DNA of 64,000 bases from Hippasteria phrygiana (lineage: Eukaryota > Echinodermata > Asteroidea > Valvatida > Goniasteridae). The number at the start of each line of letters is the position of its first letter. The first letter of the stretch is position 1. The stretch lies in the NCBI GenBank assembly GCA_037893225.1, contig JAZGUH010000002.1, forward strand, positions 1,860,001 through 1,924,000. The letters are read 5' to 3'. Made by a program: the position numbers and the translations under genes. The notes below the pieces were generated by a model, which did no database searches, was not told the origin of the DNA, and was given only the letters and a program-made list of their open reading frames with translations. Below are positions 58,601 through 64,000 of the stretch, piece after piece.

Positions 58601-59474
58601 CCTTTTGTCTGAATGCATCACCTTGATCGGTACACACATTTACATTTGTCATAGAACTTCCAGTTCTCCTCTGTCTTTTGTTACTTTTCTTTTCTGTATT
58701 ACAGACATCTTGCATCTTCTTTATAACCAGTGAAAGACTTCGGCTTTTATGGCTGAATATTTTCTTTTGAACTCTTTCATGTTTTTTTCTTTCATCCTTG
58801 CTCAAGCGAAATTCAATGACTTGACCATTCTTCGTTTTGTGATAGTCCTTTCTGCGTTGATTTCGTCTCATTTTCTTTTTGTTTGGTTTTGAAACCTTCC
58901 TTGCCTCTTGACAGTACTCTACACAACATTCCAATACCTGACTTCTGCTACAGCATGTCTGTTTGTTTACCTTTAATCTTCTCAATGTTTTCTGATTACT
59001 TACTCTCTGCTTTGTCATTTTGTTGACTCTCTGTATCTTCAGTTCACTCAGCTTTGTTCTCTGCACACGGTAGTCACTGCATCTAGACTCATTCTCATCT
59101 CCAAGTAGAAGTTCTTGTTTCCGTCTCAGTATATCAATGTGGTATCTCGGTTTAAACTCGTATGCTCTCGGATTAAATTCGTTTTCTCTTGTATTAAACT
59201 CATATGATCTCGTATTAACTTTGCATCTTTTCTCGACAATTATCCAGTTGAAGGGCACGCTGGCCCCAGTACCCTCAAATTGAGAACAAGGAACACGCTC
59301 GATCCTTTGTTCTCGGAGTACGAACACACGATCTCCATGTGCCAACCGGTTTGCGCACTGCCTGTGTAATACAGGCAGGCGTCTTCCCCGAGGAGGTGCC
59401 AACCTCAGAGAAGTTGAAGGAAGGTCACATCCCAACATGCGACAGCTCGTTGTCTTCTTCAATGTCTTTACCAT
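49650..59474 (-). CDS. Helentron (Helitron-like) Rep-helicase-endonuclease polyprotein
   Basis: One uninterrupted frame of about 3,274 residues from ATG 59474 (MVKTLKKTTS); the frame is open further upstream, but a splice acceptor sits just before this ATG. Order: PHD finger (~334-385, CWLCDRM...CDGC, WVCLKCG); cysteine-protease-like domain (Cys ~650 in GKQCVPNS, Asp/His ~775 in FDSHS) resembling the C76/herpes tegument-type fold; OTU protease (~960-1090, GDGNCFFRA, His in IHYDVV); 18-residue Tyr/Arg repeats (~1275-1490); Cys-rich DUF6570-like region (~1555-1640); Rep with HUH (SPHTHCLFW, ~2060) and two Tyr (YVVSYMSK, ~2255); Pif1-like helicase (GAGTGKSH ~2608, VDEVSM ~2697, VGDFYQLPP, YVSLSRV); EEP endonuclease (~3060-3274, MGDFNED, LLDHVYV, SYHEAV). 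Rep cuts and joins ssDNA and the helicase unwinds it during rolling-circle transposition. OTU plus EEP is typical of Helentrons. No lesion seen, so it may be active. Confidence 0.93.
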   Translation of the reverse strand: MVKTLKKTTSCRMLGCDLPSTSLRLAPPRGRRLPVLHRQCANRLAHGDRVFVLREQRIERVPCSQFEGTGASVPFNWIIVEKRCKVNTRSYEFNTRENEFNPRAYEFKPRYHIDILRRKQELLLGDENESRCSDYRVQRTKLSELKIQRVNKMTKQRVSNQKTLRRLKVNKQTCCSRSQVLECCVEYCQEARKVSKPNKKKMRRNQRRKDYHKTKNGQVIEFRLSKDERKKHERVQKKIFSHKSRSLSLVIKKMQDVCNTEKKSNKRQRRTGSSMTNVNVCTDQGDAFRQKEMSANMSKKEQVMNSEVHDRMKERMHTERTIEIVAQTNHDDQCWLCDRMIDLVEKKTQCDGCGIWYHIKCMNFLNQEELLASKAVTWVCLKCGKSTYSQCLLYDLGIPTDDNMFDLRIEETCTDDERNQSCVSDTCMKDSNHDNETKNVSAVKRQAERGCVNLITGTKEMLLPKQTGGYSLRNKKGHTPKVADVDESKTSMTTNVGKRSKRCTRNGKVEDSVGEGSKTFKQSCETKKLKGDSDEMVQTRQERPYGVRCRKRHLSSVTESHQSKCKQKKIVHQIPDQQHDVKNKYRPHQRCKSVTRKEDLSYQDETDDSREKTHTGITRDRNYNGLNTLIVQGNFHQGDDRFGWSSGKQCVPNSLCFVLYSKIKKMKDWCCVDMDTVLNTGNELYRHLSCSSMMNNEYLLINELPNELDLLKHHFSMRFYDSVCGTFASDCNLPEFNMMPLKSALEQNLQRYSASFICFHGNTFVVIAEDGMYYIFDSHSRNQQGCQVSEGRSLLKCVTAWQDVYRYCTDLAISMNLSNTEQFEITGASVWLDDEVREDADGTTLETGHLLLGSSEHSKDSTGSRLLRGCCGLSSTRSDMPNNMKEDNKGSLYEMSCNNKLDGGSDVEIESVIQIQGFKFVPLTYGSRNALCRHHRMGHVSLDRNEISEKCEEMGRPNSVKKIKGDGNCFFRAISFAVSGTENNHMQLRMATVNHLLKNGDKFNGFLRQGFVNVEEYVMRQRLFNCGTWATEVEIMAMAHMLRADIYTYEDGNNWYVFSASTFEREAVKLDEAIYLYHMQRIHYDVVLSVHELARESAKGQGKAQEEALEMDSCLKTASSDKNVELKYEKEVSFETMKPENQDLKHKKRKRTNITLQQQKKREKAKERYNKKINEVVMDSKEIQQSKSKCKDQKKCRSRNSNIVDEKLKDEKSCNDKDKASKKIYNQKNYQKNADSKKKSLHIKYHSDVNFQTERLEAQRRSYGLYQNSEEKINSVKRRYHKNVKYRESIINHGKAKYVNNAEYREKLISSGKTKYSDNAEYREKLISSGKTKYSDNAEYREKLISSGKTKYSGNAEYREKLINSGKTKYSDNAEYREKLISSGKTKYSDNAEYREKLISSGKTKYSDNAEYREKLINSGRRKYIDNAEYRERLIIKYKTRYHEDVDYRKKEINRVQCKYHDNVSYRNKLIANIKKKYRCIVSYRMKLLNFEKCKYHSDTNYKRNLIKYGKEKYKRDDGYRKKVAVMNRARTVNKKEKRRSICFVTNKFKADISKGPEYVCASCHKLLFKKQVLKCNKLKYKNQKCITEKYLHTCSKKCESKCLIRESSRSCLWICYTCHRKLLANRVPGEANVNNLILIDIPEELACLNTLEEHLIARNVSFMKMIALPKGGQHGVRGPVVCVPSNITDTVKVLPRAENENQMIRVKLKRKLSYKGYYQYQFVNKEYVESALSYLKHNNKWYHDIEINTDWDNPVCEEDNDEIDQHESDVKEKVEKNDDMDNSDEETEDDRLRGIALDSCLQPINLGQEILDQYFDDVLCVAPCEGNSPIRILMEKGNEAKCFPALFPTGQPTFDDDRDVNLTLCRYMHNRLMNVDNRFAQNTQYIFYAQYLSEIQKVMSSVSIALRKGCDKMRSGENVNASIINDRDQLNDILKSDSGYKFLKPIRGTPPYWQATQKDVLAMIRQLGIPTWFCSFSAADMRWPEVINTILRQQGDSRDVKDLDWNEKCTILRSNPVTAARMFDQRFHTFLKDVILSRAEPIGKVKDYFYRVEFQQRGSPHTHCLFWIENAPKLESDSNEDVIEFIDKYISCKLPSKEEDEELNETISHVQLHSRRHSKSCKKKRTECRFNFPRPPSERTFITEPDMPTDDKKKVDEKDTQERNDAKELLQSIWTAIQKSENEHMTTSELFVSINVTQADFEKANDVLSSKASIIHKRKPQDAWVNLYNPALMRCWNANMDIQYICDAYACVAYVVSYMSKAEREMGVLLSQAQAEAEKGNLDARQSMKEIGCVYLHNREVSAQEAVYRVCNLRLKEGSRKVEFIPVGENPIKMSLPLSVIQNRCNDDCDDDSIWMTSRVDRYLARPNIDEFKTMCLATFCSDYRVIYNNMAKTSRSRVYDLKNGLGHVQKRSRTDPAVIRFPRFSVAKYPEKYYQSILQLYLPYRIDAQLKPEQFETYEEFYQNGVVRMRGSLQSVMNIVESNRALYEANAESVDEAEELLNKFGPQEDAWALIAPETEKDRLECKRQHQPEIDDSDNEFEIPDLKSKKDNDVKCSIEPHALNVSKQEAMNLLRCLNAKQKKVFYKVRQWCLQKVNGKNPEPFHVFVTDGAGTGKSHLIKCIYYEATRLFATMMENPDDLSVLLTAPTGVAAYNIHGTTIHSALSIGINVRLPYQPLGEEKINTLRNKLRQLQILIVDEVSMVDQKMLFYIHGRLRQVKQSRNHNPFGNVSILAVGDFYQLPPVKGKSLYQTAVTGDLWNDIFVKVELTEIMRQKEDAQFAEVLNRLRIRRKREHLQDNDIRLLKSRETGENWTDAVHIYPCNKQVDQYNTQTLYAKCSECVCVFAKDFQKDPKSGKMKPAGKSVKKSSYTNLPELLWLGVGARVMLTRNLDVSDGLVNGVFGTVSDIVTLPNQQSPKCVKVKFDDEHVGLKLKKQSSVDRTDAVCIEMVEENVTNQCVRHQFPLKLAWACTAHKVQGMTTKKAVVCLERTFSAGQAYVSLSRVVSLNGLVIEGFNEKYIYCNEGVAKAMNEMLPFINENDNGSDKNEIKSHKSYSTCIAMHNIQGLCAHFMDLTNNNEMMSCDFMCLTETWTDRDFSCDMDMNDCKWYHQPRCMSYDNTSRLTCMLKDQCHGGVAVCGKKEKVFSRLNLPVHNLEYIAFQIISNVSLAVVIIYRPASYTLHEFLEILQMLLNELHKISNRCIVMGDFNEDIIHKESSVSKLMSSHGYNQCVGDATTERGTLLDHVYVRNIDTNIEICPTYYSYHEAVIVQF
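55160..55615 (-). repeat. 54-bp coding tandem repeat inside the Helentron gene
   Basis: Eight or so copies encoding SGKTKYSDNAEYREKLIS with few changes, flanked by more diverged copies. The near identity of neighbouring units points to recent unit gain by slippage or unequal exchange. Confidence 0.9.
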
Positions 59475-59500
59475 TTTTCTGCAAAATAGAACAAACAGAC
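59475..59500 (-). other. 3' splice site just upstream of the Helentron start codon
   Basis: Minus strand TCTGTTTGTTCTATTTTGCAG, then AAAAATGG: a strong pyrimidine tract and AG (59480-59479) five bases before the ATG. It suggests an intron in the 5' untranslated part and decides the choice of ATG 59474 over the upstream open codons. Confidence 0.6.
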
Positions 59501-59525
59501 AAACCATAAAAAGCACACATCTCAA

Positions 59526-60929
59526 ATAAAACAGTCAATGTGCACAATTCCCCTCAACTGCAGCATTGGTCCTAACTATAGTTCATAATGTCCACACTTT
59601 CATTGAAACATTCCAACTGTAGTACCACACTACACTGACTAACAGAACCCCTTTCTCTGTTAAAACTTTGCCAATTTGCTATTGTTCACTGCTGTTGGTC
59701 TCGACCCTAATAACCAATTGGGATACTAACAACAGTTAACACCACTGCTAAAGTTGGACCAATAGACAAACATTTCTAATCACCAAAAACAAAATAAGGT
59801 CAACAGACTCCGTAAATTGGCATACATTTCAAAGCAAACAAAGAAAACTGGCATTGGCAAGCAAACATGCAACCTCCAGAATACCGTACGTGTGCTCCAG
59901 CAACTCAGCTATCTTGCCCTGCGTTGCAGGTCTCCCAATTTGTCTGTGTCTTTGTTTGGGGGCACTAGTCAAAAGTCATAAACATGTGTACACCAAACCA
60001 CGAGACATCACAATACATATTGGTGAACCTAACATATTTAATACAACCAGGAGCTTTTACTTCTCATGATTACACAAAAATCGTGGTAAAATTGTCATGA
60101 CGGGCTTGACGTTTCATCCAATTTTCAAGACAACACACAACACACAATACATCGACGGATTAACAATCGTGGTAAGCTTTATTATATACTGTTTCAATGC
60201 CCTAACTCTCAGGAATACAATCGTGTATATGAAAATGCGAGTTGATGTCTTTTGGGAGATATTTTGATTCAAATCCACTACATAGTCATGATCTATGAAG
60301 TGACATTGTGCATATTTATTGCACCCCAAAACAAGGCTTAAAAGCAATATTTCAAGCCCAATTTACAAGACAGCCAAATTACAGCCCTGTCTCTACAGCT
60401 AAATTTGCACTAGGCTACCTTCGTAGCTCTATACTACTATACATGTCGAGTTGACATTGACCCAAGTAGGCCCAATTCATAAACTTTTCTCATTTACTCA
60501 ATACACAGTACTGTACTCCTAAGTAATACCATGGAGGAATGAACACAAACACACACACAATCTGGGAAAAGCACAAAGCTTCTGCTTTAAGATGATACCA
60601 TGTTTTTTGCTGGTAAACATATAGTCTGGCCGTAGGATCTTCAAGACATTATGTTTGTAACATAAACGGACATTTTTTGTATTATTGATTGGAAGAAAGA
60701 AAGAGGAATTTAGTAATATTCCAAAATGTTGGTCAGTTTAAATCTCTAACAATGTCAGGACTGTTATCAGTAGAAATTCTAAAAAATTTAGGGTATTTTA
60801 ACAAATTAAAATGTGATATAAATTATGTTCAAACATGGACGAACATTATGTAACAAATGTCCATCCAGAAATATTACACGTTTGATATGTTACAAATATA
60901 ATATCTTGAAGATGATTCCAGGTCTAACT
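59526..60929. other. No gene seen; upstream side of the Helentron gene
   Basis: Expected to hold the 5' untranslated exon, intron and promoter of the minus-strand Helentron gene. No TATA box or 5' Helitron end could be fixed. Short open frames have no recognisable content. Confidence 0.4.
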
Positions 60930-60934
60930 TCTTA

Positions 60935-61000
60935 AATACTCTAACCCGGAGGTCACGGGTTCAAATCCTGCTCCTGTCAGTTTCTTTGTTCACTTTGAAA
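60935..61000 (+). repeat. tRNA-derived SINE fragment (B box)
   Basis: GGTTCAAATCC at 60958-60968 fits the pol III B box/T-arm, within CGGAGGTCACGGGTTCAAAT and CCTGCTCCTGTCAG. There is no A box or acceptor stem, so it is not a tRNA gene. Confidence 0.5.
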
Positions 61001-61156
61001 ACGTTCTTAAATACTCAGTTAAATGTAGATTCTTGTTGCTAAAACATACTTGTTGATGAGTACTAAATGTATTGTAACAAAAATCAAAAGAAAATTATTT
61101 TATATAATAACTACAATCTGAAATTCCTTTCCCACGTCACACAAATGGGGTCATGG

Positions 61157-61556
61157 AAAGATTTTACTTTAATACCCCCCACCAAAATGGATCAAGAACA
61201 GCAAAACCTTGGAAAATAACCATCCCTCCTTGATAACAACTGTCTAAACATGTGGCACAACCTGTTATTTCAAGATTTATGTCAGTCAAATCTGTATAAA
61301 AAAATGAGACAGAAATCAACATGTATGTGAACAGTTTCATGACTTTTAGTGACCATACACTGTGCCAAGAACATCTAACACAGAAAACACAAACTTTCTT
61401 CACTTATATTTCACGAAAATGTCCCAACAAAATGATCAAATTTAAACGTTGTGCCAAGTATTTATACAATTCTCAAGACAGATGGATACTTATTTTCCAA
61501 GATTTCCTCATCCTGACTGATTTTGGTGAGGGGTATTAAACTAAGTAAAATCTTAC
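61157..61556. mobile_element. 400-bp fold-back element with ~107-bp arms
   Basis: 61157-61263 and 61448-61556 are imperfect inverted copies (AAGATTTTACTTT, AATACCCCNCACCAAAAT, CTTGGAAAATAA, TGGCACAAC). No coding content. Confidence 0.65.
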
Positions 61557-63240
61557 AAATTAATTATGAACAGCAACAATAGCAGAACCAACAGCAACAT
61601 ATATGTACACGTGCGTGCGCACACATGCTGTTGCATGCACAGATACATCATTACATGTACATGTACATGAACAATACATTAAATATTGTATTTGTACATA
61701 ACCCATGGAGGAATAAAGACACAACCATACAAGGTAGCCGATAACACGTGCACAATGCCACAACCTACCACAACAAACTTGAACACTAGGAATAGCATCA
61801 TAAGTAACATCTTCAAACAAAACACTATACTACAACCCGTTTCCTGGCCTTGCCTCACCTCTTGCCTCACCTCTTCCCCCCTCCCCCCCGCTCTCCCCCC
61901 AAAAAGAAACAAAACTAAACAAATAAACTTTATCGTATTTATATTTTTCAGTCGATAAAACACGTCAACACAATTCTTACCACGACGCTTATATACCATA
62001 CAGCAAGGAATGCTTATAAATACTCATTGAAAAACGGGTCGTATTCGTCGACGTCTACAACGCGTTCCGTACGTTACGTTAAGAACCCGACTGGACAACG
62101 CAAATAAGAGGGCGCCCTACTGTTTTAACAGCAAACGCCATCTCGATCTCCGAAATGGGCATCTCTACAGTTACAGCTAGCTAGCTACAACGTCACGCGT
62201 AGTTGTAATGGACGAACACCCAAGACAATAGCCCCAGATAACAGATTCGAAGCAGCCTTAAACTTTTTCCAGGCTACTTCATGTACTTGACTACAGATTT
62301 TTTTCACACACTTTACTCTAATTTATCGATCCCGGTTTTCAATCTACCACAGAAACTTTCGTTTTAAATTCTGCTACAAAAATGTCCCGAAACACCAAAA
62401 TCTGCCTCCTATTCCCGATGCAATCCCCATGGCAACAACCAACGCATTGCACAAACATATTTATAAATCGCCTCAAATAAACAGTCCTACCTCAATCATA
62501 TATCCATCATACCTTCCTTAATTTTTCTTTTTTAAGGGGGGGGGAAAACAAAACCACAGAGCCGTAACCAGCAGGATGGGTCCACCCAATTGTTTTTGTG
62601 AAATAGGCCTACTGCCCTTCTCCGTTAACGGTTCCATTATCATTTTTTTCCCTATCGTTCACACCTGCCCCAATAGTCAGGATTGGCAAATGCCCTTTTT
62701 CTGAAAAACCGAGTGCCCTTTTTGTAATTCCACACGACCATCTGCAATTGCTTTTTACTTTAACAAAGCGCCGCGTATCGTCCAATACTGTGCATAACTG
62801 TCGCCACAACCGTTCCCATTGCAAGATGGTACCCCCCATGTCTTTTTCGGCACAAATGTACCATTGTGCCCTTTTAACGAACTTCCCCCCCCCCCCCCCC
62901 AACAAAAAAAAACACAAACAAACAAACAAACAAATCACCTTCAATTACCTTAGTTATATGCCTTGCTTTAAAAAACAAAACTTGAAGGTACGTGCTACTG
63001 CACGAACATTTAGTTAAGGTTTCGTTAATTATTAATAAGTCCATCTCTTTTTGGTAAAACAAATCATACTCAACTTACTCCTACTGGCTGTAAAATCCAT
63101 TACCTTCACAGTAAAAAAAAATTATCCAAAACTTATTCAGGAGTCTCAGTTTTTATGACACTACCGAAAATTATAGTTTAAATCAATGTCAAATTCTTTT
63201 CCAATTAACTTAATTAAATTAAGTTCAAAATTTATTTGTT
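61557..63240. other. No gene seen
   Basis: ACATGTACATGTACATG run near 61655-61672, CpG-richer patch at about 62035-62215, G-run at 62536-62544, C-run of 16 at 62885-62900 and CAAA microsatellite after it. No frame with recognisable content. Confidence 0.4.
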
Positions 63241-63961
63241 GTTAGACCAGCATGTTTTCCTTGAACAATTACGTCATGATGACGTTATCGGGGTCACGTG
63301 ACGTCATCTTAAAGGGGCATCACGTGTCACGTGACGTCATCGTAAAGGGGCAGTTTTTGAAGCCATATATCTACAAAAGTACAAGCTCGATTAAGTTGAA
63401 ATGTAATATCTAGGTACGTCTGCAAGTTTATAGATGAAAATTGACATGACATTATGATGATGTCATCACATGTCACATGACGTCATCTTAAAGGTGGATT
63501 CTTCGAAGCCATATATCTACAGAATTACAAGTCCAATGAAATTGAAACGTGATATGTAGGTATGCTAGCAGGCGTTATTGACAAAAATTACATGACGTCA
63601 TGATGACATCATTATACGATTTTCTAGTAATTTTTAAGTTTTTAAACCCCAAAGCCATATCTCATCAAACCTACATGCTAATTTCAAAAAACAATTTGTA
63701 ATACATTTGTTAGGTGATAGGTACTTACATATGAATGTGCAAAATGTGTGACATCACAATGACATCATCATGGTCACAAACTGCAAGTATGCTCACATTT
63801 CCAAAACAATTATGATTAAGGATACGTAATTGCTTGAATGTAAAACAAGATTTTGTTTCATCTACCATTGATATCTCATCAAGAATTAGAATCATACTCC
63901 CACAAAAAAAAAAAAAACACCCGAAACAGCCCTGTGTTTGTACACAAACACCAGTTTCTAG
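63241..63961 (+). mobile_element. Helitron-like non-autonomous unit U7 (5' truncated), with helicase fragment
   Basis: Same TGACGTCA-bearing modules as the 28-41 kb array. Ends with CGAAACAGCC, hairpin GTGTTTGTACACAAACAC (63934-63951), six bases, CTAG (63958-63961), T. Starts inside a module without the TCAGACTTTTTGCCC head. Confidence 0.75.
63779..63897 (-). pseudogene. Captured Helentron helicase fragment in U7
   Basis: AACTGCAAGTATGCTCACAT, TTCCAAAACAATTATGATTA and CTCATCAAGAATTAGAATC match 51264-51392. At its left end it is closer to the gene than the copies in U3 and U5. About 20 bases of the middle are missing. Confidence 0.8.
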
Positions 63962-63968
63962 TTCTTTT

Positions 63969-64000
63969 TGGCTGTTTCGTAGTTTTACGAAACAGCCCTT
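63969..64000. repeat. Palindromic linker at the window edge
   Basis: GGCTGTTTCG TAG TTTTA CGAAACAGCC then CTT: the same linker as at 28164, cut by the window end. Confidence 0.8.

Noticed and set aside
60935..61000. Possible tRNA gene
   Set aside because: Only the T-arm/B-box part is present; no A box, anticodon arm or acceptor stem.
62100..62160. Minus-strand ATGGCG start in a CpG-richer patch
   Set aside because: The frame closes after about 20 codons and no splice donor clearly extends it.

Overview
The window is animal genomic DNA, almost entirely transposable elements and repeats. Spliced coding fragments, BEL/Pao and Ty3/gypsy LTR retrotransposons, CR1/L2-like non-LTR fragments, a very large Helentron-type (Helitron) gene, long-TIR/MITE elements and recurrent AGGCCTA motifs suggest a marine invertebrate, perhaps a deuterostome. 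That placement is a guess. No conserved single-copy host gene was recognised.

Region by region: (1) 1-1.3 kb: first exons, on the minus strand, of a SAP-like protein of the kind seen in transposon-associated YqaJ/SWIM families. (2) 1.3-12.2 kb: fold-back elements, minisatellites and MITEs, including a 1.5 kb AACGTT-rich TIR element, a 2 kb element with ~95 bp TIRs, a non-LTR endonuclease scrap, a 120 bp MITE carrying adjacent CRE and X-box palindromes, and a duplicated exon-like block. (3) 12.4-14.1 kb: a decayed gypsy RNase H plus LTR start, and a CR1/L2-like RT scrap. (4) 14.1-28 kb: a decayed BEL/Pao element whose integrase is split by a young, nearly intact gypsy element (LTRs 19961-20760 and 26331-27127, 4-bp target duplication GTAC). 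(5) 28.1-41.2 kb: a tandem array of six 1.2-2.7 kb units packed with TGACGTCA palindromes. Five end in a hairpin plus CTAG, the 3' signature of Helitrons; two of these units (and a seventh at 63.2-64 kb) carry a fragment matching the helicase of the big Helentron gene. (6) 41.2-49.6 kb: a ~950 bp tandem duplication, MITEs, a ~60 bp repeat, about 31 copies of a 91 bp minisatellite with higher-order periodicity, and a pyrimidine-rich repeat. (7) 49.65-59.47 kb, minus strand: one uninterrupted frame of about 3,274 codons with PHD finger, two cysteine-protease-like domains, an 18-residue tandem repeat, a Cys-rich region, HUH/Y2 Rep nuclease, Pif1-type helicase and a C-terminal EEP endonuclease. 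(8) 59.5-63.2 kb: no gene seen; a tRNA-derived SINE scrap and a 400 bp fold-back element.

The linked story is a probably autonomous Helentron lying between two blocks of satellite-like units that look like its non-autonomous derivatives. The units share inverted subterminal arms (GGCTGTTTCG / CGAAACAGCC), a terminal hairpin and CTAG, and several have kept a piece of the helicase gene in antisense. The same units spread dozens of perfect CREB/ATF-type palindromes. Element boundaries for the autonomous gene were not found, so the relationship rests on the shared helicase fragment and the terminal structure.
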